64,000 bases of DNA from Tetrahymena thermophila SB210 (GCF_000189635.1 NW_002476432.1:768116-832115), one strand, 5' to 3'. Shown: positions 26,421-39,324, counted from the stretch's first letter. A program made the numbers and translations. Notes: generated by a model from the letters alone, not told the origin.

Positions 26421-26510
26421 TAGATTATTTTAATTATTTATGATATTTTAAGGTATATTTTCAACCAATTTAAACTAAAATTAAATTTGTCATTGCGTGC
26501 GTATAATAAT
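26421..26510 (-). promoter_or_regulatory. Conserved upstream block, first subfamily (copy B)
   Basis: About 90 bases beginning roughly 35 bases before the ATG are nearly identical in copies B, C and D. They include plus-strand TTTATGATATTTTAAGGTA and CAATTTAAACTAAAATTAAA. The block differs from the element upstream of copies A and E-J, which suggests two promoter classes. Confidence 0.5.
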
Positions 26511-27299
26511 TATAAATTAAAAATTGTTTATCAATGGCATGGCTTATTTAGTAACAAAAGTTTTTAGCTATTGTAATTACTAAAAAATGAATAAAATAGA
26601 AAAGTAATTAAATTTAAATTTTATTAAGAAATTATGAGATAGATAAATTGATGCAAAATTTAAAATCAAACTTCAAAAAATAATCTTTACATTATTTTAC
26701 ATTTAATTGTGTTAGGCTCAAATAAAATGAGGAATTTAAAAATGCTGACTGACCTACTTTAACAGAATCTTAAATTTACATATTTTCATGCTTTATATTT
26801 TTCTCAAAGAACAAAATTCCTTTAAACAAAACCCCAAAAATCATAAAATTAGATGAATTAGTGTAATTTAAATATTTTTTTTCAACATTAAGTATGAAAA
26901 AAATGAAAAAATAATTTTTTAAACTATGTAAACAGCAAAAAAAAATAGGATTTTATTAAAAAAAAATAAATTTAATTTTTAAATATTTCTTTTTCCTTCT
27001 CATTAAATTAAATTCATTCATTCTAAAGAGATAGATTAAATTAATAAAATTATATTTTTGAAAGTTCGAAATAATCATACAAAAATAGATAAATTAAAAA
27101 AGGAGTTATTAGAAACAAAAATTCAATTAATAATTACGCATCATTTATTTTAAGGTGCATATTGATTAAATTGACAACGTATTTTATTTTCAAACCCAAA
27201 AGTTAAATTCTTAAATAAAAATACATTGAGTAAAATTTTAAAACTAAGTTTTGAATTTTAGGCAAAAACTAAAAAAAATTAATCTATTATTTATTACCA

Positions 27300-27530
27300 C
27301 AAATTTTCTTTATTTATTAAAGTAAAATTAATAATAATGATTTTATTTCTATTTTTTAACATATTTATTTATATATATTCAGTATAAAATATAATTTAAA
27401 AGCAAAAACTTTATTTATTAAAGTAAAATTAATAAATATACTTACTTACTAACAAATGATTTTTATTGATATTTTGTAACATTTTTATTTAAATATATTC
27501 AGGATAATATATAATTTAAAAGCAAAATGG
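27300..27530. repeat. Tandem duplication of about 115-130 bp
   Basis: Two adjacent stretches each run from TTTATTTATTAAAGTAAAAT through a TATATTCAG(T/G)AT segment to AATTTAAAAGCAAAA. A similar pair occurs near 34100-34310 in unit 2, so the doubling predates the unit duplication. Confidence 0.7.
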
Positions 27531-28519
27531 TAATTACTAAATTAATTGAAATAGATAAAATTTCTATGAATAAATAAAAATAAAATACTTTCAATAAGAA
27601 TATATATTTTGCAATTTAAAAAAATATTTTAACATAAATAAAAAATAAATAGTGTAACAATTTAATTAAGAAATAAATGAATGAATACTGCTTGTTTTGA
27701 ATTATGTAAATTATATAATATAATTAAATATACAATCCATTAAAATTATTTAATAAAATAATTAGAACCTTTTAATAAAAGTAAAATAAGCACAATAAGT
27801 AAGTAGTGAGTCAGTCAGTCATTTAGTCACTTAACTATTATCATATTAATATAATTCATCTATTTTGAACATATAAATTAATTTGAAATTAAACTAGTAA
27901 AAGAAAATTAAAAAACTTACACAAAAATTAAAGCATTTGTGCAATCAGGTTGTTATAATCAATTTAAATAAAAATTAATAAAATAGACAAAAATTAAATT
28001 TGAATTTTCACTAAGAAATTATTAGATCGATTTAAATTTTAACCACTAAAATTCTAAATAATAAATATTATTTACTTACTTTACTTTTTATTTAATTGTT
28101 TTGTTTGATAACAATTTTAACAAATATTTCTTTTATGAGTACATACATACATACATACACACATATTTACTTCTTTATTGAGTAAAAAATTATTTTTTTG
28201 ATTACTTATTTTATCAAAATTCAAAACAAACACTGAATAAAAATAAATAATTAAAAAATATTATTTTAAATTTCAAAGTATTTATTATAAAAAGTAATAC
28301 AAACATACATTTTATTTACTATTAAAAACGCTTTTATATCTTATGTATGTATGCTTAGGTTAACTTTTCTCAGTTAATTAAAAAATATACTTTATAATAT
28401 TTATTTAGTAAATTAGTTTTCACAAATTATTTACTATAGTTTTTAAAAAATATAAAAATGATTTTTTTAAAGAATTTAATAAAGTTTTAATTTTTAAAAT
28501 TGTTAAAAAATAAATTTAA

Positions 28520-28745
28520 ATGCAATTATTTTTATATATATTGCTTTTTATTCATACTGTATGAACCATAACTAGTGAAATGTATTAACAAAATCTCTCA
28601 CAATACAGCAAGCAATACAGAACCAAATATGGTATCTCTCAGAATATCTAAGAAATGGAATTCCATCATTTGAAGCCAACAGAAACTGACTAATTCAAAT
28701 ATAGAATAAAATAAATAAACTATGTATAAATCCTCATTAATCTCT
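28520..28745. other. Island of lower A+T, origin unknown
   Basis: This stretch in the spacer of unit 1 is visibly richer in G+C than its surroundings and has no counterpart in unit 2. On the minus strand a frame of about 50 codons is open (containing GIPFLRYSERYHIWF) but has no start. It may be a remnant of an inserted gene; no family was recognised. The rest of 26511-29455 shows no gene. Confidence 0.35.
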
Positions 28746-29455
28746 TGGGCAAAAGATTTATTTTTTTATCAAATTTTTTAGGGAAAAGTAGATAGATAAG
28801 ATTGTGGTTAACTTAATTAATGAGTGTTGGTTAATAGAAAGTTCTAAATTATAATTTATTTTCAATAAAAAATAATTATTTTAATATTAATCATTTTATC
28901 ATTTAATTCTCTAAATTTTCTGATTTAAGAATCCATTAAAATCCTAAGACTTCAAATAAATATTTTTCATTGATTTATATTTAGCCATAATAATATTTTG
29001 CATTTTAAAAAAAGTTAAAATTATTTATTTTCTTTTTTTACTGAAAAAATATTTTTCAAATAATTTGAAAAAATAAGAAATTTATTTCATTTTTTAACAA
29101 ACAAATTCATATAAAATTATTAAAAGCAATCAGTATTTCGTTGAAATTTAAGGACAGTACAGCTAACTAAATTCAAAACAATGTAATGACTATTTTTTAA
29201 TTGAAAATAAATGACCTTATGTTACTAATTAGAGAATCAAGCATAAAAGAAAACATTATTAATTACAGAGCTATTATATGAATGTTTGTTTAATTTACCT
29301 AGGTAGCTTGAAAAAAAAGTTTAAGAAATATATGTACAAACTTTTCAGAAATATTAATTCTACAAGAAATAAGATAATACAAAAGTAGAAGTTAGTTTTG
29401 AAATAGCCATATTAATTAATATATTTCTAATAAAAAATAAAATAATTAAACAAAC

Positions 29456-32243
29456 ATGAATAGGTTTACTTTGAAATTTAGCGATCAAGAATTGGAAGAT
29501 AAATTTTAAAAAGCATAAGTTGAAATCTACATTAAACAGTTTACTAGATTATTGATTGCTCTATTTGTAATCATCATTTTACCTACTCAATTAATTAATC
29601 TAATTCGTCTAGATTTCAAAAATCTTATGTACAAATCAACAGCTATACCCGCATTTACTTCTTTTTACTGTCTCTCTACTCGCTTTCCTAGACATTTAAA
29701 CTTATGGATCTCAGCATTTAACTTAGTTAGTACAGTAGCTTTATGCATTTAAACATTGAAGGGAATCAATAATCTTGATATAGATAAATATGATTATTTT
29801 TATTTTGGAGCAATATCTTATACTCATGAGCTCATCATACAGTTTTTAAGTTCTAATTTTATACTCACAGTAGTATCTATGGTCGGATCCTTTTTCATGT
29901 ATTTAAATATTTTCTTATAAATATGCTATATTTTTAAAAATGAAAGCAAGCAGACAGGCAGACATTTAATTTAAAATTAATAATTGTTTTGATTTTTATT
30001 ATAATTAAATGGACAAATAATTGTTTGAATATAAATTAATTAATAAATAAATAAATAATAGGTACTATTTTACTTTTTGGTCATCATAAGTTTACGGAGA
30101 TAAGTACAGCTTTATCTCTATATAATTCTTTTTGCTATATTTTCTATATCTTACATAGAAAAGTCGTAGAGAAATATTTCTATATAAAAATTATGAAAAA
30201 GTATGGTCTTAAATTGTCTAACATGGAATTAGCTTTCCTATTATAACAGTATAATATGATAAAACAAATAATTCGCTTAAAGTTGGTATAATTAATAACC
30301 AGGCTAGTAAGGTATTAAATATTCACAATGAAAATGATTTTAAATTATTTACTAGATAAACTGTAATTGTTGATAACTTCGATGACACTTAATAACAAAG
30401 TCACATAAAGGAATACAAGGATTAGTTTTAACTAGAGAACTTATTAACTTTTAATGAAAGAAAAAAAATAAATCTAGAAAATTCAATTATAAATATTTTT
30501 AAGCAATATACTAATTAATTAAAGACAAACTAATAAGAAAATAGGTAAAATATAAATACTTCTCAATAAAAAACAAGTAAATAATTTGATTTACAGCAAG
30601 AATATTGCCATAAAAAAGAAATAACTCTAAATGGGATTTATAAAAAAAACGATGAAGAAAAGGAAAAGTTTCTTTCAATAAAAATTACTGTTTACTAAAA
30701 TCAAACTAGCTATGACTGTTGCCTTGTAGTTAATGAAGAATCAGATAACTAAAAAATCAAGAGTATAAAATCCATCAATTAGTATTTTGAGAATAATTTT
30801 TTTACCTTTTGCTTGAGTTTTGGTATTTATTTATTTATTTATTTTTGTTTGTTTGTTTGTTTGTTTAGAATTCAAAAAAATAAATTTTTTTAGCAGCTTT
30901 TAACTAAATAAAAATAAATATTAAAATTATTTTATATTGTAATAGGCCAAAAGCTTTAAGATATTAGTCTAAATATTTAAAATAAAGATATTGTTTCTTC
31001 AAATATTTATCAATGCTATAATTTACTTTATAATTTTAGAGATTATATTTCCATAATGAAAAATAAATTTTAAATGCAAGTAGATAGAAGCTAATAGATT
31101 TCTTTAGGATAGGTAAAAAACTGGTTAAATTAAGTTCTATTTAATAAGTTAGATCAAATGAATTTAAAATTTATATATATAAACTGTGATTCAGAAACAA
31201 TTATAACAACTTCAAAAAACTAATTACTTCAGTTAATCTTTAACTTCATTTAAAATTCTATTCAAACCTTATCAGCACCAATAAAAGAATAAAGTAAATT
31301 TCAGTCAAATGCTGTTGCCTAAAAGTAAAGCATGAAATCACTAGTTTTAGATGATTTAGAAGAATCAAAACTCTTTTAAAATAATATTTTCCCAAAAAGA
31401 TTGAATAGAGTTAGCATTCAAAGAGATTAATAGAGCCTATTAGTTTCTAAAATTAATACTGTTAATAACAGTATTGAAACATACGATGGACATATTTTAG
31501 AAAAATTAAATCTGACTATTTAAACTGAACTTTTTAAAGGAAAAAATGAGATTTCTGATGTAATTAAGGTTTCCATCACAGATAATAATAATAAAATAGT
31601 AATGAATTTAGATCACATACTAGCCATATTGAATACTTTAAAATACAAATATTTATAAACTTCAAGCAAATAGCGTTACATTTATTAATTAGGATTGCAA
31701 GTAAATTATCAAATTATTCGAAAGATAGGTCCCTTTTAGAATTTTTTTATCTAATATCATGAGAATTAAGTAATTTATTTCCATTTTTTAGTATTAAACT
31801 AAGTGTAATTTTCATTTAATAAGGGATTTGAGATTCATTTTTACATCTTTAAAGACATAAATCTACTAAATAATAATGGTTGTAAGGATCAGAATTTCTT
31901 TACAAATGATAATTTTTAAGAACACCTAAAATAATCTCTTCAAAATTATTATCATTTAGAAAATATAGATTAATTAAAAGATATTATTAATAGACAAATT
32001 AATGAAACATAATCAACTAATATCTACTTTAAAAATACTTAAATGATTAGCAAAAGGTTATCAATCTAAAATAAATATTCATAAAAAGTAGAAGAATTCA
32101 AAGAATAGAATAGTTAGATTGATTAATTCTTTTAAAATTTGCCATCTTCCTAGTGTTTAGACGATTAACCAAAAATTGGCAGATGCTCCAAAAATATATA
32201 CGAGCAAAAATTTAAATTCATTTAAAATAAATAGTAAATGTGA
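29456..32243 (+). CDS. Membrane pseudo-histidine-kinase 1 (PAS and degenerate HATPase), 3 exons
   Basis: Exons 29456-29898, 30062-30822 and 30946-32243 give 2502 bases, 833 residues. Both introns are GT-AG, with donors GTATTT, and phases agree. Residues about 30-180 hold five or six hydrophobic segments. Residues about 190-270 look PAS-like (KVGIINNQASKVLNI). The kinase core follows. Where SHELRTP would carry the phosphorylated histidine, the protein reads LSFGQKL at about 398-404. The N-box is NFIQNSI (501-507). The G1 box is reduced to TDNNNKI. YQLGL and IGPF match the G2 region, and NKGFEIHFYIF resembles the final strand. Loss of the histidine and G1 glycines suggests a non-catalytic sensor. 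It is 3.1 kb from copy B, divergently oriented, and nearly identical to the copy at 35383. Confidence 0.82.
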
Positions 32244-32689
32244 TTTCATTTCTAAGTATTACTTAATAAATTCAAAAAATTTATAATATTTAAATTCTGA
32301 CTAAACAAAAAAAATTCCAATTATAATTTTGTAAATATAATCAGATGTTTATTTAAATACTTTTTTTAAAGATAAATTACATGGAGAAAAGTTATATCAA
32401 AAAAATTAATAATTAAATTAAAAATAGTTTTGATCAGATATATTTTTAAATTATTCTAATAAAAAATATATTTTAATAATTTCATTCTTATGATATACAT
32501 AATCACCTAAATTAATTTATCATTTTATTATTTTAATTTAATGATGCTTATATGAATTTCTTCAATTTATTAAAAATACAAAAACATAATATTATTTCTT
32601 TTTTGAATTAATGCAATTAAAATATATGATTGATTTAAAAGTTTCAAAACAGGAGATGAACTTAATTTATGAGTAATAAATAAAAAGTA
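32244..32689. other. Spacer between kinase 1 and unit 2
   Basis: AT-rich sequence between the 3' end of the first pseudo-kinase gene and the start of the second duplicated unit. No gene was seen. Confidence 0.5.
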
Positions 32690-32853
32690 TAAACACAAAA
32701 TTTTACAAGTTTTATTGAATGTTAGTAATTAATATAAATTTGCACTGAAAAACTTAAATATTTTGTTTTAATTAATTCATTTATTGATGCTAATATTTTT
32801 AATAAATATTTTGTATAAATTAGCATAAATTACTTTTATAATTTTTAAAGCAA

Positions 32854-33195
32854 TCAAAATAGTAAAGCAATCAAAACAAAGAGAGCTGAGAATATGAGTA
32901 AACTATTAAAGCAATTAATCATCTGATTGTATAAATTTTTAACATTGGTGTTAGATATGTTACTGCAATTGGCTTTCATACATTTGACCACGTCTGCATC
33001 TGAACTATTAGTATTACCACAATTTAAAATACAAGTAAATAAAGTATCTAAAGCATTTTTGCAGTCAGTATCTGTAGACTGGCAAACAGTTCCTTTAGTA
33101 ATTTTATTTGTGATATCATCTTAGCATTTAGAGGTAGCACTTACTGATAGTAAAGTAATTGAAACGATTAATAAGACTGAAGCAATTTTTCTCAT
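32854..33195 (-). CDS. Small cysteine-rich secreted or GPI-anchored protein, copy C
   Basis: Intact, 113 residues, ending at TGA. It has the same layout as copy B: a signal peptide to about residue 20, eight cysteines with identical spacing, NCSNIS, and the tail LLIFSALFVLIALLF. Substitutions relative to B cluster in the mature middle (for example the TNSSDADVV stretch), while the signal peptide and the tail are almost unchanged. One TAA codon (Gln) near residue 25 hides the frame from standard-code gene finders. It is convergent with pseudo-kinase 1, whose stop is 611 bases away, and divergent from pseudo-kinase 2. Confidence 0.9.
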
Positions 33196-33235
33196 TTTTT
33201 TATTTGTAAGAGTTTTATTTATTTTTATTATTTTT

Positions 33236-33325
33236 TAGATTATTTTAATTATTTATGATATTTTAAGGTATATTTTTAGTCAATTTAAACTAAAATTAAA
33301 TTTGTCATTGCATGCGTATAACAAT
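33236..33325 (-). promoter_or_regulatory. Conserved upstream block, first subfamily (copy C)
   Basis: This matches the blocks upstream of B and D over about 90 bases, including the ATTGCATGCGTATAA segment (ATTGCGTGCGTATAA in B). Its position relative to the ATG is the same in all three. Confidence 0.5.
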
Positions 33326-35382
33326 TCTAAATTAAAATTTGTTTATCAATGATATGATCATTTGGTATCAAATGTTAGTTTTATAACTTATGTAATTTAT
33401 TACAAATCAATAGAATAGAAAAGTAATTAAATTTAAATTTTGTTAAGAAATTGTAAGATGCAAAATCTAAAATCAAACTTCAAAGGATAAATAAATAATA
33501 TTTACACTATTTTACATTTAATTGTGTAATTCTAAAATAAAATGAGGATTTTAAAAATGCTGACTGACCTACTTTAACAGAATCTTAAATTTACATATAC
33601 TCATGTTATATTTTTTTCAAAGAACAAAATTCCTTTTAAAAAAACCCCCTAAATCATAAAATTAGATGAATAAGCTAGCATAATTTTGATACATTTTTTT
33701 TAACATTAAGTATCAAAAAATTAAAAAACTAATTTTTTAAAATAGTAAACAGGAAAAGAAAAAGTTGGATTTTATCAAAAAAATCAATTTAATTTTTAAA
33801 TATTTTTTTCTTCTAATTTAATTACATTCTTAATAGATAAGATTATGTTTTTGGAAGTTCGAAATAAAGAAAACAAAAATAGATAAATTAAATAAGGAGT
33901 TATTAGAAACAAAATTCAATTAATAATTATGTATCATTTATTTTAAGATCCATATTGATTAAATTTATAACACCTTTTACTTTTCAAACCCAAAAATTTA
34001 AATTCTCAAATAAAAAAATACCTTAAATAAAATTTTTAAACTAAGTTATCAACTCTACACAAAAACTATATCTTATTAATCTATTTTTTATTACCAAGAA
34101 ATTTCTTTAGTTATTAAACTAAAATAAATCAACTAGCTAATGATTTTAATTCTATTTTTAACATATTTATTTACATATATTGAATATAATATATAATTTA
34201 AAAGCTAATTCTTTAATAAAATAAATAAATAAACTAACTAATGATTTTAATTCTATTTTTAACATGTTTATTTACATATATTGAGATAATTTATAATTTA
34301 AAAACAAAAAGGTTATTAATAAATTAATTAATCGAAATTGATAAAATTTTTATAAATTATTAATATTATTCATTTATTTGTTACATATAAATTAATTAGA
34401 AATTAAATCAATAAAAATAAATTAAAAAAATTACATAAAAATGAAAGCATTTGTACTTGTGCAATTAGGTTATTATTTTGAATTTATTTAATTACGAATC
34501 AATAAAATAGACAAAAATTAAATTTGAATTTTCAATAAGAAATTATTAGACAGACTTAAAATTTTACAGCTAAACATACTTCAAAATAATAAATAATATT
34601 TACATTACTTTTTATTTAATTGTGTAATTTGTTTGTTTGTTTTATAAAAATTTTAACAAAGATTTCTTTCTTTAATGGATATTATTTATTTATAGGTCAT
34701 TTCAGCTACTTAGAAACCCCTAGTAAATTTTTTGTTTTGGCATTATTAAAAAATTCTTTGGTAAAAATGTTTAAGGAAAATTAGGTTATAATTACCTTAA
34801 TTAATAAGGATTGATGGTAACTAAATTATAATTTATTTTCAATTATAAATAAATATTTTAAAATAAAACATTTTACCATTTAATTCTTTAAATTTTCTTA
34901 TTTAAAAATTAATTAAAATAAATACTAACTCTTAAAATAAATATTCAATTTATTAACTAAATATATTTTGTATTTTAAATATTAATTTTCTTTTTTTTAG
35001 ACAAAGTAATTAAATTGAAATAAAAAAATCCATATATAAATTAGTAAAAGCAATTAGTATTTCTTTGAATATAAAAGGCAGTCCAGTTAACCAAATTTTA
35101 AATGATGTAATAACTGTTTTTATATTGAAAATAAATGATTTTATGTTATTAATTAGAGAGTCTAGTATAAAAGTATACAATATTAATTACATAGCTATTA
35201 TATGAACTGTTTAAATTTCCTTGGCAACTTTTAAAAAAAGCTTATGTAACTCTATACAAACTTTTTTGAAATATAAATTCTACAAGAAGAAAATATTATA
35301 CAAAAGTAGAAGTTTGTTTTGAAAAATAAATAGCCATATTAATTAATATATTTCTAATAAAAAATAAAATAATTAAACAAAC
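33326..35382. other. Noncoding spacer of unit 2
   Basis: About 2 kb between copy C and pseudo-kinase 2, homologous along most of its length to 26511-29455 and partly to 39460-40960. It includes a doubled AT-rich segment near 34100-34310. No coding frame was supported. The last 300 bases before the kinase start closely match unit 1 and probably hold the kinase promoter. Confidence 0.5.
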
Positions 35383-38164
35383 ATGAATAGGTTTACTTTG
35401 AAATTTAGCGATCAAGAATTGGAAGATAAATTTTAAAAAGCATAAGTTGAGATCTACATTAAGCAGTTTACTAGATTATTAATTGCCCTATTTGTAATCA
35501 TCATTTTACCTACTCAATTAATTAATCTAATTCAACTAGATTTCAAAAATCTTATGTACAAATCAACATCTATACCTGCATTTACTTCTTTTTACTGTCT
35601 CTCTACTCATTTTCCTAGATATTTAAACATATGGATTTCAGCATTTAACTTAATTAGTACTATAGCTTTATGTGTCTAAATAATGAAGGGAATTAGTAAT
35701 CTTGATCAAGATAAATATGATTATTTTTATTTTGGAGCAATATCTTATACTCATGAGCTCATCATACAGTTTTTAAGTTCTAATTTTATACTCACAGTAG
35801 TATCTATGGTTGGATCCTTTTTCATGTATTTAAATATTTTCTTATTAATATTTTTGTTTTTAAAATAATGAAAGCAAGCAAGCAATTAATCTAATATTGT
35901 TTTGATTTTTATTGTAATTAAATGATCACATAATTATTTAAAATAAATAAAAAAAAATAGGTATTATTTTACTTTTTGGTCATCATAAGTTTATGGAGAT
36001 AAGTACAGCTTTATCTCTATATAATTCTTTTTGCTATATTTTTTATATCTTACATAGAAGAGTCGTAGAGAAATATTTCTATATAAAAATTATGAAAAAG
36101 TATGGTCTTAAATTGTCTAACATGGAATTAGTTTTCCTATTATAACAGTATAGTATGATAAATCAAACGATTTGCTTAAAGTTGGTATAATTAATAATCA
36201 GGCTAGTAAGGTATTAAAAATACACAATGAAAATGATTTTAAATTATTTACTAGATAGACTGTAATTGTTGATAACTTCGATGACACTTAATAACAAAGT
36301 CATTTTAAGGAATATAAAGATTAGATATAGCAATAAAGCTTATTAACTTTTAATGAAAGAAAAAAACATAATCTAGAAAATTCAATTATAAATATTTTTA
36401 AGCAATATTCTCTTCATTTAAAGGCAAATTAAATTGAAAAAAGGTAAAATAAAAATACTTCTCAATAATAAACAAGTAAAGAATTTGATTTACAGTAAGA
36501 ATATTGCCATAAAAAAGAAATAACTCTAAATGGAATTTATAAAAAAAACGATGAAGAAAAGGAAAAGTTTCTTTCGATAAAAATTACTGTTTACTAAAAT
36601 TAAACTAATTATGATTGTTGCCTTATCGTTAATGAAGAATCAGATAACTAAAAAATTAAGAGTATAAAATCTATCAAAAAGTATTTTGAGAAAAATTTTT
36701 TTTCGTTTTGCTTAAGCTTTGGTATTTATTTATTTCTTTATTTTTGTTAATTCAAAAAAAATATTTTTTACAATAGTTCATAATATTTTAATTCAGCAAT
36801 ATTAAACTTGAATTATAAATCAGCTATTTTAAAGGAAAATTAAATAATTATTTTATATTGAAATAGGTCAAAAGCTTTAAGATATTAGCTTTAACAGTTA
36901 AAATAAAGATATTGTCTCTTCAAATATTTATCAATGCTATAATTTACTTTATAATTTTAGAGATTATATTTCCATAATGAATAATAAATTTTAAATGCAG
37001 ATAGATAGCAGCTAATAGATTTCTTTAGGGTAATTAAAAAAGTAGTTAAATTAAGTTCTATTTAATAAGTTAGATCAAATAAATTTAAAATTTATATATA
37101 TAAACTGTGATTCAGAAACAATTATAACAACTTCAAAAAACTAACTACTGCAGTTAATCTTTAACTTCATTTAAAATTCTATTCAAACCTTATCAGCATC
37201 AATAAAAGAATAAAGTAAATATCAGTCAAATATTGTTACCTAAAAGTAAAGCATGAAATTATTAGAATTAGATGAAATTGAAGAATCAAAATTAGTTTAA
37301 AATAATATTTTCCAAAAAAGATTGAGAAGAGCAAGCATTTCAAGAGATTAATAGAGCCCATTAGTTTCTAAAAATAATATTACTAATAATAATATAGAAG
37401 CGTATGATGGACATAATTTAGAAAAATTAAATCTGACTATTTAAACTGAACTTTTTAAAGGAAAAAATGAGATTTCTGATGTAATTAAGGTTTCCATCGC
37501 AGATAATAATAATAAAATAGTAATGAATTTAGATCACATGCTAGCCATACTAAATATTTTAAAATACAAATACTTATAAAATTCTAGCAAATAGTCTTAC
37601 ATTTATTAATTAGGATTGCAAGTAAATTATCAAATTATTCGAAAGCTAGGCCCCTTTTAGAACTTTTTTATCAAATATCATGAGAACTAAGTAATTTATT
37701 CACATTTTTTAATATTAGACTAAGTAAATTTTTCATTTAATAAGGGATTTGAGATTCATTTTTACATCTTTAAAGACTTAAATCTATTAAATAATAATTG
37801 TAGTAAGGATTAGAATTTCTTTACAAATGTAAATTTCTAAGAACAACTAAATTAATCCCTTTAAAATTATTATCATTTAGAAAATATAGATAATTTAAAA
37901 GATATTATTAATAGACAAATTAATGAAACATTATCAACTAATATCTACTTTAAAAATACTTAAATGATCAGCAAAAGGCTATTAATCTATAATAAATAAG
38001 AATAAAAAGTAGAAGAATTCAAAGAATAAAATAGTTAGATTGATACATTCTTTCAAAATTTGCCATCTTCCTAGTGTTTAGAAGATTAACCAAAAATTGA
38101 TAGATGCTCCAAAAAAATATACCAATAAAAGTTTAAATTTATTTAAAATAATTAGTAAATGTGA
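35383..38164 (+). CDS. Membrane pseudo-histidine-kinase 2, 3 exons
   Basis: Exons 35383-35825, 35961-36721 and 36867-38164 have exactly the lengths of those in the copy at 29456, giving 833 residues. Splice phases are 2 and 1 in both copies. The membrane region, PAS-like region, LSFGQKL in place of the H-box, NFIQNSI N-box, ADNNNKI at G1 and YQLGL at G2 are all retained. Most differences are in the Asn/Gln-rich linker after the PAS-like part and in exon 3. Keeping a full frame in both copies despite many substitutions suggests a functional protein even though kinase residues are missing. Intron 2 differs in sequence and is longer here. A role as a membrane sensor without autophosphorylation is inference. 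Confidence 0.82.
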
Positions 38165-38829
38165 TTTCATTTCTAAGTATTACTTTATGAATTCAAAAAA
38201 ATGCTTAATTATTAAATTTATAATATTTAAATTCTATGTAAAATTGATTAAATAAATAATTTAATATTTTCTTTAAAGAAATTAAAATTTTGATAAGTTA
38301 GCTTAAATTTAAATTATACTTAGATTATCAATTTTTATAACACATATATAGATATATTATATTTTTATTAATTTTCAAAAATTAAAATGTAAACGTAGAA
38401 ATGAATGAATTATTTAATTAATTATCTATATATCTATTTATTCTATTAATTCATAATATAATTAAGGTTTAAATAAATTTAACCCATAATCAATACTTTT
38501 AAAATCTTATTAAAATTTTTACATTTTTTTAAGTAATAAAAGAAAATAAATAATTTTCTTCTTTCTGTTAATTAATTAAATAAATTATGCTTTATTAATT
38601 AGATTTGTTTGTTTAAAAATAAAGAATTGATTTTAATAAATATTTGTTCTTTTCATAAAATTAAAAAATAGATTTTAATTGTTTGTTTTTAGTAATTAAA
38701 TTTGTAACAGCTTAATAGATAAGATTTATTTTTTAATTTTAAATGAAAAAAAAATCTTTAAAAGTTAATTAAGAAGTTAATATCTAAATTATGATTTAAT
38801 CAATACATGCATGCATGAAAATACATTAA
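38165..38829. other. Spacer between kinase 2 and unit 3
   Basis: AT-rich. Its right half resembles 25430-25860, the left edge of unit 1. No gene was seen. Confidence 0.5.
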
Positions 38830-38982
38830 TAAGTTTTATTGAGTTTTGCTAATTAATTAATATACATTTGTACTGAAAAAACTTACATATTTTGTATTAA
38901 TTAATTCATTTACTGATGCTAATATTTTTAATATATACATTGTAAAAATTAACATAAATTACTTTTATAATTTTTAAAGCAA

Positions 38983-39324
38983 TCAAAATAGTAAAGCAAT
39001 CAAAAGAAAGAGAGATGAGAATATGAATAAACTATTAAAGCAAGTAATCATCTGATTGTATAAATTTTTAACAGAGGTGTTAGATATGTTACTGCAATTG
39101 GCTTTTATGCATTTGGTTGCCTCTGAGTCTGAATTATTATTATTACCACAACTTAAAATACAATTAAATAAAGTATTTAAAGCATTTTTGCAGTCAGTGT
39201 CTGTAGATTTGCAAACAGTTCCTTAAATAATCGTATTTGTGATATCATCTTAAAATTTAGAAGAAGCACTTACTGATAGTAAAGTAATTGAAACAATTAA
39301 TAAGACTGATGCAATTTTTCTCAT
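38983..39324 (-). CDS. Small cysteine-rich secreted or GPI-anchored protein, copy D (first Cys lost)
   Basis: Intact frame of 113 residues with signal peptide, NCSNIS motif and tail (LFIFSSLFLLIALLF). It differs from all other intact copies in one key position: the first mature cysteine is phenylalanine (SSKF in place of SSKC), leaving seven cysteines and hence an unpaired one. The other spacings, x6, x9, x3, x12, x4 and x17, are unchanged. Either its usual partner cysteine is free for intermolecular bonding, or this copy is starting to decay. No pseudo-kinase gene follows in this unit. Confidence 0.88.

Larger units (their letters stand above)
25861..32243. repeat. Duplicated unit 1: cysteine-rich copy B plus pseudo-histidine-kinase 1
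   Basis: A unit of about 6.4 kb with a minus-strand cysteine-rich gene, a long noncoding stretch and a plus-strand kinase-like gene. The same order recurs at 32690-38164 and, without the kinase, at 38830-40960. Matching runs on both sides of the genes show segmental duplication. Unit 1 has about 0.9 kb of extra noncoding sequence between its two genes compared with unit 2. Confidence 0.8.
32690..38164. repeat. Duplicated unit 2: cysteine-rich copy C plus pseudo-histidine-kinase 2
   Basis: A unit of about 5.5 kb with the same gene order and orientation as 25861-32243. The kinase exons are the same length to the base. The noncoding part between the two genes is about 0.9 kb shorter than in unit 1. 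It is the most recent-looking duplication in the window. Confidence 0.8.

Noticed and set aside
32927-33124. Plus-strand frame of 65 codons
   Set aside because: It is antisense to the intact cysteine-rich copy C, whose frame is supported by nine relatives.
29896-35875. Broken kinase genes because exon 1 runs into TGA
   Set aside because: A GTATTT donor present in both copies gives matching phase 2 and a continuous frame with identical exon lengths.
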